Shown here: positions 1-12,739 of the stretch, piece after piece
How the letters are laid out: every line of letters begins with the position of its first letter
How positions within the stretch are numbered: the stretch's first letter is position 1
NCBI RefSeq assembly: GCF_932526225.1
Contig: NC_064038.1
Span: forward strand, 5,628,741-5,688,740
From: Nematostella vectensis
Lineage: Eukaryota; Cnidaria; Anthozoa; Actiniaria; Edwardsiidae
Direction of reading: 5' to 3'
DNA length: 60,000 bases
Translations under genes and position numbers: made by a program
Notes under the pieces: generated by a model
What the model was told of the DNA's origin: nothing
The model's input: the letters and a program-made list of their open reading frames with translations, nothing else
The model's database searches: none

Positions 1-3000
1 CTCAAAATAGCAGAGCTGATGCAAGGCATCCTTTAAAACAGGATAAAAGAAAACAAATGTATACAAGGACTTTCCAATTGACCTGAGTGTAAGTAACGAG
101 GTAGTTTATCCCACACTTTCCAGGTTTGGAAAGCTGGTATTCTTGGTTATATGCCTGTAAAAATTCACTGACCTCTCAAGATCAGAATTCAGAAATTTAT
201 AAGCATGTACAACCTTATTTGAAATAGATAAATAATGTTCTTCTTACCTTTGATCAACAAATGTGAACTTTCCATCCAAGCTATGTCTTGAGATGAACTC
301 TGTTACAGTAGGTGTTTCTGCGAGGTCGTTACTGTGGGGTACGCTAGCAGGCTGTAATCTGCCAATAGTGACCAGTGACGTACCGTTAGGATCCTCTCCC
401 TGGAAGCTTGAGTTACCATTACTGCTACTACTGCCACTCCAATTCTGTGAGATTAGTTTTCAGTTTTAGTTTATTCATTTGCCAGTAGCACTACACAATA
501 GGAGAGTGTTCTTTTTATACTCTGGTTGGGGGGGGGGGGGAGACTTCACAAAAATTTAACCACCACAGACCTTGAGAAATCTAATAACAACAGAGCCATA
601 AACCTTGTGGTATCCCATGACAACAGAGCCATAAACCTTGAGATATCCCATGACAACAAAGCCACAAACCTTGAGATATCCTGTGCAGTGGACAACAGCA
701 TACTCATCCTCAAGTACAGGGACCTTTGGATGTTCCTCTTTGACCTGAGTTTCACAAACTTCATTACCACGTCTCATACGGCAGATGAAGTTTCTCCTTG
801 TACTAGAGTACATTCTTGATAGAGCTAAAAAGAGTTAATCACAGAGAATATATCAAGGTAATTTAAACTCAGTTCAAATAAGAAAAAAATAGTTTATACA
901 TGCTTATGTGCATGTATATGTTTCACATATCTTATGTGAAACTGTCATTTTCTTTTAACAATAAAAAGAAAAACTATTAATTTGAGTTGTTATCATAACT
1001 TTCCTATGAGACTTGAAAATCCAAATTAGCCCCTTTCGTGGCACATCTTACACCTGGGTAAGGCATATTCCTATCAATCCCATTTCTAAGAGGAAAGAAC
1101 CTTTTAAGTACACACCTCCATGAGCATCCCTCTTAACACTGCCAGCTGCAAAAGATTTAAAGTTGTGATCAATATATTGGTACAGTTGTTCCTGACTTCC
1201 CTGCTACATTATAACAGCTATTGTCAAGTAGTAGTATCAACATGGGTGCCCTGCCCCCAGAAATTTCACTAATATAACTCATACAAAACCCTACAGGATT
1301 CTATTTATCCTGATCGCCAGTGCTGGAAAACGCAAGACTAGTTCCAGTACCGCACGTTTAAGCCAGCGTTTTTGTTTTGAAAGTGCAGCTTTCTACCAGC
1401 GGACTGTCACATTTTGCGAAAGCTAAGAAAACAAGCGCAAAGCTAAGGCTATAATTTTTTTCATGACTCCCTCATTATCAAGCAAATCTGTCATCTTTAG
1501 TTTTGTACAGTATGGTTTAATACAGTCAATTCCTCAAACGATTCAACACTACAATACGCGCAGGCGCATACGTTATTTAGCACTTTGATCCCGATCTTAG
1601 TTGCATCAGGAACAAAGATTTCCAAGCCAAATCCAGATAGTGTATTATCAATGAAATCTGGTCTGAATACTACGGAATGCAACTCCCGCCCACAAGCTCA
1701 CAACTTACTCTTGATATCCAATACCCTGCCAGCATCTGGCGAGTCTGAAGATGACAGCTGGTCTCGCACTTTCTCAACGTCTTCTGGGTGAATCAAGTCA
1801 TACAAGCACTGGTTCATCCATGCATTCTGTGGATAATACACCTAGATTAGTGTTTATTCGGTTCATGTAGAAGCTAAAAGAAGATTTCAAAACATTGGAA
1901 TTTTATTTTACTAAGTGCTGAATTTGGCCAACCTCTTAAAGCTTGAGGAAGTCCTAAGGGGGACCCTTCAAGGAGGTTCCATTGTATATCAAATAGTCTT
2001 ACCCACAGGACCTCTGAACAAAACATAAAGCTTCTTTTCTTATCTATCATCCATCATTAAAAAATAACAAAAGATCAAGATACACTAACACCAGAGTCTA
2101 AAGATTTTGATCTAAAGGAGACCCAGGAGGAAAAGGCCTGAATATGGGAGAGCATTTAGGATGATTGACTTCAATGCTGTACAATGGCATTTAGTATCTT
2201 CTTCTCCTTACCTGGCTTTGGTTAAGAACAGGGCTGATGGAATCAGAGACATACGTCTCCTTACCTGGCTTTGGTTAAGAACAGGGCTGATGGAATCAGA
2301 GACATACGTCTCCTTACCTGGCTTTGGTTAAGAACAGGGCTGATGGAATCAGAGACATAAACAACTGTAGCAGTCTGGCAGTTGACGACAAACAAGAAGC
2401 CATCTGCTGCCTAGGTCAAAATAAACATGGCATGTGAAAAGTATTAATGGCCATTAAATGTGGCTTTCGGCAATGCAATGATCCGACACTCTGTTGTCAA
2501 GCCTTGAGCTTGGAGAAAAGTGTTTTTCATTGTTATATTATTATTATTGTCTCCATTTTTGTATATAAGAATTATTGTAGCCCAAAGTTATTAAGTGCCT
2601 CATTTCTAAGTGTTGCACCCTTGAAATAAAGCTACCACTACTACCTCCGCTATCACTACTATTACTTTTAGATTTGCTTATCACTTACACTAATTGATTA
2701 TGTATGCAGTTTTAAACACATAAAACAAGGTTGCTACCAACCTCTTCCTGCCCAGGTAAGACAAGCTGTTTAACCAAATTTAGCTGATTTAGATATTGAA
2801 TCAGCCATGTGTGGTGCATGTATTCGGAGTAGTGGCCAAATCTGTCTTAAAACATACATACATACATACATACATACATACATACATACATACATACATA
2901 CATACATACATACATAAACTTTATTTAAGTGTCAAAAGTGTTTAGCTAAAAAAAACTAATTGTGGACACATATGCACATGTCTACATTAAGCAAGCTATT

Positions 3001-6000
3001 GTAGTTCTATGAGGTGCCAAATCCATTAACACCTTTGGTAAACAAACACTCCCAGTTTAACTCTCCTGTTACACATGCTGAGTAAAACTTTATAGTAAAC
3101 AACTAAGTTACTTTGTCAGACATAAACATATCAGTGAAAAAAGTGAAATGGATATATGAAAATCAAAATATTTTACAAACCCAATTCAAAACATCAACTT
3201 AGGAAATGTTGTACAATATATGCCAGGGATTAGTGGGTTTTAGATTTTCACCACAAAATGTTGAACAGATGTTTTTATTCTTGAGGGCTGAAAGGGTGAC
3301 CACAAATACTACAATTCAGCAATGAAATTTGTTGTAAATCAAAGGGCTCTGTGAGCCAACTAGTGAATGCAAATTTGTTTTTCTAGTTATTTTCTTGTGT
3401 GCATAAAACATATACAGGATGAATTTTGAACAAAGGATGAACACATCCAAGATGCTGAGAGTACATAACAATGTTTTTTATTTTTGATGTGATGAAACAC
3501 CAAGAACACAAGCTTTCTTTTATTACCCTGCAAAGAAAGACCCTGCTAAAAGAGGCTTTTCCCTTTTGTTTCTCTGACTATAAAAGTCACAGCTTTGGCT
3601 ATCCGCTCTTTCAGCACAAAATCACTCTTTCAACACAAATTTAAACAAATAACACGAAAACCCAGAGACGCGAATCTTCAAGTACTAGAAGAAGGAGAAG
3701 TAAAAGCTTTGCTAGCATTTTACTTGTTTGGTAAACTAACAACTTGAATTGGACTGAACCGTAGAAGATCGAATGACGTCAGTGACGAAGGCGCATGCGC
3801 ACGCTCAACCCACATCGAAGACTTTTCTGTAAAAACTAGCTTATATATACTTTACGGCTATAACACGTAATGACCGTAGCGGTCACAGGTCGATGACAAG
3901 GCTCTTTTATAGTACTAAGCTCTAACCAGAAGTTGGTCACCGGAAGTTTACAGGAAGACCTAAAAATTGCTGTGTTGCAAAAGCACAGAAAGACCACAAA
4001 AAGTTTACGGATGATTGATCCAACGATCTGGAGATCTGATGATCAAGTGACAAAGAAGTCCCTCTAATGACTCGTAAATGTTTTGCAAGCATTCACAAGT
4101 TAAATATGAACATTTAATGCAATGCAGGGCCTTTAGATTGATGCTATCCCCTCCCCCCTTCTCTGTACGTCAACCCATATACCTGTAACTCCACCCCACC
4201 CCCTTCTCTGTACGTCCACCCCATACCTGTAACTCCACCCCACCCCCTTCTCTGTACGTCAACCCCATACCTGTAACTCCACCCCACCCCCTTCTATGTA
4301 CGTCCACCCCATACCTGTAACTCCACCCCACCCCCTTCTCTGTACGTCCACCCCATACCTGTAACTCCACCCCACCCCCTTCTCTGTACGTCCACCCCAT
4401 ACCTGTAACTCCACCCCACCCCCTTCTCTGTACGTCCACCCCATACCTGTAACTCCACCCCACCCCCTTCTCTGTACGTCAACCCATATACCTGTAACTC
4501 CACCCCACCCCCTTCTCTGTACGTCAACCCCTATACCTGTAACTCCACCCCACCCCCTTCTCTGTACGTCCATCCCATACCTGTAACTCCACCGCTCCCA
4601 CTATCTCTATATATGGACAGGTGTAGGTCACTAGACAGAGCTTACCTCCAAGATCAGATGCTTGAGCTCTTGATCAGATAGAAAAGATGGCTTGTAATTC
4701 ACATCTTGGGGAGCTGTTCCTTCGACAAGAAACACATTTAACCCAAGCACCACAAGGGACACCGGCAAACGTGTGCAGCAACAGCATGCATTCCAGCAGC
4801 AGGCAATACAGGGGGAGGCGGCAGGGTTGACATGGGGTGAGACGGTGGGCGTGACATGAGGTTAACATGCAGCACATACATGGCCAGCAAGAGGGTGGAG
4901 GGCAGCAGCAAGATGAGAAAACAGGAGAAAGCAAAGCACAGAATGTTAGTGCAATGTGTTCTCTATATCTTAGCAAAAGAGTTGTTTTCATAGACTACTG
5001 TAATATAACAGCAACAGAGTTTTCTTTTAAGGATACCGTAGACCCAAGCGGTAATTACCCCGATCGCCCGGCAAAATTGCTTGCGCTTGTGTCTGATTAA
5101 AGCAAATGCCAACAAACTATATTCAATTTAAAGCTTAATGATTGTACTTTCCTCCTAAAATAACCATTTTTTATACGCACTTAATTTTGAGTGCTTTTGC
5201 CGGGTCCGAAAAGTGAAATCGACCACTTTTAAACATGCGAATTATGTATACCAAAAGCACGTAACCTCCCGGGATCTGCTTTACATCTTTCGTCATGTAC
5301 TGAACTGACAAACCGTGTCTACATTTGACGTCACACAGCCTCGTTGATTAATAATCAAGGGTCAAAGTTAGGCGTGAAATAATTTTGCTTCTTTGGCTAC
5401 AATGCGCTAATTAAGTCCGTAGCAAAAAAAGCTATTGATTATCTGCGGCACGGTGTGACAGAACAATATCTATACTAGACGCTTGCCAAGTTGCGCAGGA
5501 ATCAGGCGGTTAGAAGTGTACCTTTAATTCACATATTTAGAGTAAGATGGGGTGAAATTTTATTGCGAGATATCGGGGATTGAAGTTGTGTAAACATTAG
5601 AGGCAGCGTGACAGTAATGACAGACGAAGAGCAAATAGAGCCGCATATGGCAACCAATCACATTGCACACTCTACACGCAGCGGGAAAATTCTTAGGCGC
5701 TCAAATATCATAGCGCTAGTCGTGCAAGTGAGGGAAGATGCCTAGACCGAAGCGAGATTTAAACGAAGAAAAGAAGAGCGCGGAAAACTTAAAAAGACCG
5801 CGAACGGAGACAACTCTATGTTTTGGGCTTTCTTCCTTGCTTAGCCTTCTTCGAAGAAAGCAAAGGATTCTTACTTAATCTTGGCGTAATTTACAACTAT
5901 GCAAAATTTAGAGTAAACGCTTATGAAGTTGATATAAATAGGGATAAATCTCGGATAAAACGTTAATAATGATACTGACGCGCTTGTATGCTAATTAGAG

Positions 6001-6519
6001 GGAAAAGCCGTAAAACTAAGTTGCCCGGATGTTGATGGCGGGACTTTGAGCTAAGTAAACAGGATTATTGGATTATTGACGCCTTCGAGAATAACGCTAC
6101 ACTCGTTCGAATCCAGTTTTTCTTGAATATCTGGCGGAGTATTTAAGATTTTGGCGGTATTTTTTTTGCTAACATCTAGAGTGTGCCTACTGTCATCGAA
6201 TGGCATAATAAATAAATTTCACCCGAAATGAAGCCATTTGGGTCTACGGTATCGTTAAGGAGGGAAATGAGGCTTAAATGGTATTATATACCATTGATTT
6301 CGCCATTCCTAAGCAGACCATTAAGTCCTTTTTACAGTTTGTTTGTGGTTTATCTAGTCATACCATACAGTAGAAAACCACTTGCTAAACAGTAATTTTA
6401 GATTAAAAATCTTACAAAGACTCTTTTTTGTTTAGTTTTTGCTAGTCATAATTTACCGTTAATCCTGATGAAGGCAGCATTGCCGAAATGTTGAGAAAAA
6501 TACAACCCAGAGACTCAAG

Positions 6520-6560
<41 letters not shown>

Positions 6561-9500
6561 TATATACACAAGACAATTTACTAGATACCACCAGAATGCA
6601 AGTATAGATAAAAGATAAATGCATGCCGTGCAAACATAGCATTACAGTACAGCTTGCACATGGAAATATCTACACAAAGAAAGGGGCTTTTTTATTCACA
6701 TATAATGTTAAAAGCAACTGAAAGTCTATTTACAGGATTTTTTTACACTTCCATTCAATGCTTAGCTTTTATAATGAAAGTCTATTTACAGGATTTTTTT
6801 ACACTTCCATTCAATGCTTAGCTTTTATAAACAGGATAATCTTCTGGTAAACACACAGAGGATGTCAAGAAGATGACTGTAATAATTCAAATTCGAACAG
6901 CTATCCAATTAAGATGTGTAAACAAACATAATGAAGTTTTTGCATCTCCATAACAATTCATCACAGATATTGCATAACAGGGGGGGGATGTTGGACATTA
7001 ACTTTTTTGGGAATATAAACTATAAGTACTCCAATGAAGTCATCATTTTATAGCAGAGTAACCCCCTCTCTCAGGCTCCAAATGAAATCCATGTAATCAC
7101 CTCTTAGCCCCCCTCCTAATGAAAATCATGTAATCACCTCGTAATGTCTTCATGTAGTTGACAGCCATTCGTAGGACCGTGAGTTTATCAGGTTTTCTTG
7201 CCAGTCCAGTGCATGATGGGACCATGTCTGATAACTCATTGATGTATGCATTCATCTTATTTCTTCTTCTTCTCTCAATTTCACTGTGATTCTCCCTGAG
7301 TATAAGAATGGCGGAAATTAACATTTGTGCCCCTTATAAATATAGAGACTTTTTTTGCCTAGAGGGTAGGGTGGGGCCTTCGACTATGCATACATAGTGT
7401 AGTGCTGTCCGAATAACTGTTCTCAACACGATGTGGAGGGTGATAAAACAACACTTGTCTATATTTTAAAATACTTGAAAGACCTTTTCCCAGGAAATTC
7501 AACAGTGATAATACTACAAGTATTTTCTTTTAGATCAGTTAAATAATCAGCCCTTACACTAGAAAACACATGTAAATGACACTATAATAATTCTCAAAAC
7601 TGCAAAAAAGAAGAGTTGTTGTACCATGCAGTACATTTCTAGACATCTAGACATGTGCCTTTCATAGCAATACACCACAGAGACACCCACGGACAATAGA
7701 CCACCATGCCCAAGAGAAGGGGGTGTCGAAAAACATTGTCATACTAGCTGGAGGCAATCAATCAAAGAACATACTAGGTATTTTTGGACACAACAAATAA
7801 CATGGACGAACAACATGCCAAGCCAAACAATAGAACCACAGTGTATGCTAGCTGGGAGGCAATCAATCAAGTCATGTACCTGCTACCTACCTAATAAACT
7901 ACACCTAGGAACAATATGCCACACCATTACAATAGAACCACCAGTTTTCTCTGTCAGGAAAATATTTCAATAACAAGGACTTATAGACATGCTGTCTGTA
8001 TCTGGAAAAAGTACTTTTTTTGGTTATCAAGACTTTGAAATTTCCAAGGCGATTTTATCTAGACTGATGACAACCGATGTGCAAACTGTCTCTCCATTTA
8101 GGGACAGGTGTCAAATTGATTTAAATTGGTAGATCTTTGGCATCCTATTCACCTTTTTAATTCTTATGATTTAAACACTTTCTAAAGCGCATGGACCAAC
8201 TTAATTAAATTGTAGTTAACTGTACAGCATTTCCTTGAGGGTAATTAGATTCTGACTACCAGGGTCAATGTAATGTAAGGTAATGTTGTATTTGAATTGC
8301 TTCTACATGAAAAATCACAGTTTACTTTACGCTGACTGATATTGGTAAAAGCATTGAAGCACATCAAGTGGTTGATTTAGCAAAAGTTGTAGGAGAGATG
8401 GCTTAATCCAGGCATTGTTTTAAAGTAAAAATGCATTATCTTTGATGTCCTTTCCATTGGCTGATAGAATATGCAAATGTGTTAACACTTCAAGAGGCTT
8501 GCATGAGAATATTTGCTAAACTAATGACACATAAGTATTGCCAGGTCACACCATTCTACAAAACCATGCAATTGCAAAACACCATCTTATGTCAAGAGCA
8601 AAGTTAGCTCTGTGGCCAAGGTCACCAAACAGAAATCAATCTAGCTCTGCGCTCACAATAATTTATTAGAACACAAAGGGCTGTAGACATTGAATACACA
8701 ATGCCTGCCAAACAAATTTAATATCACAATTTCAGTCTGTTTGTTGAGCTGGTGCATTGATGCCAAAGTATTTTGCTCTTAAAATTATGATCAGGAAAAC
8801 CAAACAGACCACAAAATAAACTTGGATGCTCTGTATAAGTTTTAGTCCAATACCCAAATAAGACCAGGAAGCAAAAAACTCATTAGTTTGCATAATAAAC
8901 AGTCTGTGGCTTTAGGGGTTGATGGCTGTTCAAAGCCCCCAGGGCTGGAATCCTGTTGCTTGCAATAAGTTTGGATTGCTTGACATGTGGTACATTTCTG
9001 TCAGTTGTAACTCGAGATGGTGTGATGTTTGTCTGTTTGAGCCAGTGAAGCACATTCCAGACAAAAATTTAGATGGCTCACCTTACATTTTAACTGGAAA
9101 ACTGGCACTCTCATAGTAATCATATGCTAATGATACACTAGATGTGAAATCTTAATAGGTGAAATGAGGGCTTTTTTCATATTTTATGCTGTTGACTGAA
9201 AACAGACATCTCTCTGAAAATGTAATCGAGGATATTGTTTTTCTATCGACAACAGTATCACATAGTACTTTAATAAAGTTCAAACCACAATACAGAGTAC
9301 CAAAATAAAAGGTTGAACTGAAAACGTCTGGTGTATTTGATGCTTCTAAACCTTGAAATTCTCAGGGATGAGACCTTATAAACTAATGACTTTGATAAAT
9401 ACTAGAGGTGAAACTGTAAGAGTAGTATTTTGGAATGTTTATCGATAGATTTGGAGAACTTACAGCGAGATTTGTGGGGAAGAAAACAACAGAGAGGTCA

Positions 9501-10398
9501 AGTCATTTGATCCCTGGAAGACCTCACGTGGAAAAGACTAAACACTTTTCATCATACCTAGCAAACTTGTCCTTGACATTTTCGGGATCGTTGGTCCTGC
9601 GATGAAAAAAAAATCAGTCGGCGGATAAAACGATTAAAAACAAATAACATGGTAAACTCAGCTGTTTTTAAGGAAAATAACGTCAAAACGTACATACCAG
9701 TGTTTTTATGTTACAATGCAGGCATCGAAACCGATTGAAAATACTGCTAGAAGAACCGGGGTTATATTTACATGATACGGGCTTAAAATTAAGCTGAAGA
9801 TACTTAACTGAGCCATACAAATGCTTTCTAGTTTTAAGTGATAATAAAAAGGAAAAAGATTCAGCAAGGCGCGGGAATTGTTTGGTGTAATTACAATACA
9901 ACGTTCCTTTTCTCTCCTTTTCATGCTGTGTTAAGAAGATTGATGTACCTCGGTATTTTGCCATCATGTTTATCCGGGTCATCATCGTCAGATTCTTCGC
10001 TAAAATAGTATTAAAAAAATGGTGTAATCAGTACGTGGCATTTGCTCTGGATTGCTAACCAGACATTAACTATTGTGCGGCTAACTTTAGCTCTCGCAAA
10101 TATACAGAGGAAGTTTCCTGCATTCGGTGTTCATTCTTCCACGAGTTTACTTCATTACACAATGATAACTTACTCTTTTATCATCATTTGTATGTTAGAT
10201 TTTCTTTTCCGCAGACGACCATGCGAAGATTTTTCGGACATTTCGTCTTCGTCTGTGAAACAGAAAATACATCGCCATTTTAGAACGTCGCTCAGAGACG
10301 CTACGCTGTGAAGTGTCGCTTCATCGACACTAAAAACGAGCAAGAAATCTTAACTTACAGTCATCTTGCTCCTCTCCCATAGAGCCGGGAGTAAACAT
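1..10398 (-). CDS. ARNT: ARNT, bHLH-PAS transcription factor (3' end outside window)
   Basis: Class II bHLH-PAS partner protein. In other animals ARNT heterodimerises in the nucleus with AhR, HIF-alpha or SIM to bind E-box-like elements. Ten coding exons, in transcript order: 10398-10359, 10252-10174, 9999-9949, 9596-9558, 7295-7138, 4719-4646, 2410-2318, 1826-1709, 824-670, 444-248. All have GT-AG junctions and matching phases, giving about 334 residues. The bHLH (about 70-122) shows [14 protein letters not shown] and [12 protein letters not shown], close to human ARNT. PAS-A starts near residue 134 ([38 protein letters not shown]). The last exon has [18 protein letters not shown], the start of PAS-B; the rest lies beyond base 1. 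The start is uncertain: ATG at 10398 or 10380, with an in-frame stop at 10456-10458. ARNT is preferred over BMAL/cycle from the basic region and loop. Three donors are tandemly duplicated (see findings). Confidence 0.95.
591..680 (-). repeat. 33-bp tandem repeat containing an ARNT splice donor
   Basis: Three copies (starting near 591, 624 and 657) of a 33-bp unit. On the minus strand each carries the exon end and donor ATATCTCAAG|GTTTRTGG. The copy at 670 joins the coding exon; the others lie just inside the intron. A more degenerate fourth copy may sit near 563-580. Confidence 0.85.
2204..2359 (-). repeat. 53-bp tandem repeat: triplicated ARNT exon end plus donor
   Basis: Three near-identical copies start at 2204, 2257 and 2310 (period 53). 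Each contains, on the minus strand, about 40 nt of PAS-A coding sequence ending CCAAAGCCAG followed by the donor GTAAGG. Only the copy at 2310 is continuous with the exon that has an acceptor (2318-2410). The other two are intronic and each carries an intact donor. Confidence 0.92.
2859..2916. repeat. (CATA)n microsatellite
   Basis: An uninterrupted CATA tetranucleotide run of about 14 copies in an ARNT intron. No function is evident. Confidence 0.95.
4147..4600. repeat. 44-bp C-rich minisatellite in an ARNT intron
   Basis: About ten copies of a 44-45-bp unit containing CTCTGTACGTCCACCCCATA, 46 bp downstream (in transcript terms) of the ARNT exon 4646-4719. All three minus-strand frames stay open, so the repetitive ORFs here are artefacts of the repeat. 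Unlike other arrays in this window, the unit does not contain the neighbouring donor. Confidence 0.93.
5031..6254. mobile_element. Non-autonomous DNA transposon with TTAA target duplication
   Basis: The left end reads GGATACCGTAGACCCAA and the right end is its near-perfect inverse (CGATACCGTAGACCCAA). TTAA lies immediately outside both ends (5027-5030 and 6255-6258). A TTAA duplication is typical of piggyBac-type insertion, so a piggyBac-like non-autonomous element of about 1.22 kb is inferred. No transposase is visible. The only reading frame with a protein-like start is a short basic one on the plus strand near 5739-5880 (begins [13 protein letters not shown]), of unknown meaning. It sits in the ARNT intron between the bHLH exon and the exon at 4719. 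Confidence 0.7.
6515..6566. repeat. (TA)n microsatellite
   Basis: TA dinucleotide run with one TG interruption, in the ARNT intron just outside the TTAA element. The apparent minus-strand ORF across it is low complexity. Confidence 0.9.
6718..6829. repeat. Two-copy direct repeat of about 55 bp
   Basis: A segment beginning GAAAGTCTATTTACAGGATT and running to GCTTTTATAA is present twice, back to back, with almost no divergence, in an ARNT intron. It looks like a recent local duplication. Confidence 0.85.
7081..7154 (-). repeat. 37-bp duplication including the bHLH-exon donor of ARNT
   Basis: Two copies offset by 37 bp (from 7081 and 7118) share AATGAAAWYCATGTAATCAC. On the minus strand both carry AG|GTGATTACATG, the exon end and donor of the bHLH exon (7295-7138). 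The intronic copy keeps the AG|GTGATTAC donor. Confidence 0.75.
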
Positions 10399-12700
10399 GA
10401 AGCCTTGTGTGGGATCCAGCGTGAAATCAAGGCCTTTGCGGCGCCAAAGGAAAACTCAGGAAGGGACGTAGTCTATCGATGGCCGCTATACTCCTCGTTG
10501 TCATCAACACACATCGACCTTATTACGTTCAACGCGTCTTTACAAATACTTCTAATTTACAACCAGTTAGACAGCATAAAAATCCCTTGGAAGACCTCTT
10601 GGAAAGTTGTAAATTTTAAATTGCTTGATTAGAGTCATGTAGAGTAGGGATGAATTGATTTTTTCGAGGTAACGCTAGCAGTTTGCAAAAGTCCATGCGA
10701 ACTGAGAGGCGAAGACAAAGTATTAGCACTAAGCTCAGGTGACAAGCTCGGGTGAATACAGCCAATCATAAGACGCCTAATATAATATATCTCCAGGGCT
10801 GCTCGCTTGTTGACCAATCGCGAGCGGTGTAAGAATAGAAACCCAAAGTAACGCCAGACAATAAATAGAGTGACGCCTTAAGAAACTAGTTTCTCTTTTA
10901 CTATTTGTTATGCTAGACAGAGGGGCTAAAGTGCTTGAAGGAAGAATAACATTATAATATGCGGTCTCTTTACTATGACAAAATATAACGCTCTATTTTC
11001 CAAAGTCAACCTTGGCCTTTATTTTAAAATCGTCGTTTTGAAAATAACACAATCAAAGAATTTTCTATGCTCCTATAGAAAGACTTTTTTTGAAAACGTG
11101 CTCTAAATCGCGTGTAGCGTGCAAACATATCTCCCCCACAATCACCTATGGACCGTGCGTGACTGAAAATGCGTAGTCGATTACAAAACATACAATTAAA
11201 TAATAGAAAAAAAAATACACTCCCAAAATTTCCGATGGACAAGCAAATGCTCCAATTATATAAGAAAGGGAACTGAACGGCCGACATATCAATGTTTATT
11301 GTTTTTGAGACATTCTAAAAGGAAAGCTATATTATTGGTTTTTTTATTGTCACGAGAACGATGAGTCTATTTGCAAAGGAAGAAAAACATAAAAGGAAAT
11401 AAAATACACTTTTTTGAGGGGGTCGAATAATTAAATTAACTAGCGAAAATAAAAGAGCAAAGTTTTGTTTGGTCGAACAAAAAATATAAACGGATTCAAA
11501 ATTGCTGTTTATTCTATTGCAGAGTTTATCCTCTCTTTCAATAGAGACAGAGCTCGGTTGGACGACATGTTTTCTCAATGGGGTGTCATTTGCTACAAGT
11601 TGTGAACGATAGAAATACAAAAATATCACAGTTGTCTTAGAATGGGTTTATTTGGATTGGCTGTGAAAAAACAAGAAAAATTAGATAAAAAAGTGAAACC
11701 CCGTTATTATTCGAGTAACCACCTGAGAATACTAGATAATAATAAAGAAAATTAAAATAAAACAATTCGAGTTTCCCGCTTCACTGCCGTTCCACGTTTG
11801 AAATGATGTCCGTAGCTTTTTTTCTTGTTGTTTTTTTTTTTTTCATTTTTTGAAAGAAACTGGATGCCAGCAGATGGCAATTTCGTCATTCGTCAGTTGA
11901 CAGGAAAAAGTTAAAAAATCGACATCAAACTGATCACGTTCGATGGAGAGCACCGAATTCTAAATTGACAAATAAAGACAAATAACGATGAGCAATGCCA
12001 ATTAAACACGTAGATTTTCAGAGTAGCCTCAAAGCAATTAAGGCCACTTATGCATACTTAGAGCAGTGGAGGAAGATCATTTGCGAACCTGCTGTAAATA
12101 CCGAGAGGGGCCTGGGGGCGTGCTCCAAGTAGCCGTCGCCTACTAGTAACCGCGAAACACAAATGGTTTGACTCCCTTGTAAAGTTTTTTTAAAAAGTAA
12201 AAAAATTCGAGAGGAAAAAAACTAGATGACTCCCTTCCCCCACCCCTACCTACCCAACCGCCTAATTATCAAATTTTTTTCAGTAATGAACAAATGTTAA
12301 CAATCGACAGGCAAAAATTGGTCACGTTCGATGGAGAGCGCCGTATTTTAAATTGACAATTAAAGAAAGAAGATGAGCAAGTTCATTAGTACGTAGAATT
12401 TTCAGGATATCCTCAAACCAATTAAGGTCATTAATGTATACTTATAGCACCGAGAACTACAGGGAAGATCATTTGCGAACCTGCGGCGCCCGGGGACGTG
12501 CTCCAAGTAGCAGTAGTCTACGGGTAGCCGCGAAACACAAAATGTTTGACTCCAAAAATCCAAAAATTCGAGGGAAAAATAAACTATAGATAGAAATTGT
12601 ATCGTTTCTCAGCTGAGGGAAGGAAGAAAAACGATATATGGTGTCAGAAGTGGGATGTTACTTCTAAGGACTATCGCATACTTCAGTAAATCATTATTCT
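10399..12700. other. ARNT upstream region and intergenic DNA
   Basis: Contains the likely ARNT promoter and 5' UTR (about 10400-10650), then AT-rich intergenic sequence. No supported coding exon was seen; the short frames at 10635-11629 have no recognisable domains. Two diverged copies of a segment of about 280 bp lie at about 11930-12215 and 12318-12570 (shared phrases include CGTTCGATGGAGAGC and GATCATTTGCGAACCTGC). This is an old direct duplication or two copies of a dispersed repeat. Confidence 0.6.
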
Positions 12701-12739
12701 TTGGGTTGAGAGGGATTTTAGTTCTGACTTGTTAAACAT

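Noticed and set aside
1497-1682. 61-residue minus-strand ORF next to an ARNT exon
   Set aside because: It begins inside the intron after the donor at 1709 and includes no conserved ARNT sequence; likely chance.
4170-4573. Gly/Trp/Arg-rich repeat proteins of about 100 residues on the minus strand
   Set aside because: All three frames of the 44-bp minisatellite are open; the peptides are by-products of the repeat within an ARNT intron.
7138-7295. BMAL/cycle instead of ARNT
   Set aside because: The basic region and loop ([29 protein letters not shown]) and later PAS-A blocks fit ARNT better than the BMAL pattern (EAHSQIEKRRRDKM).
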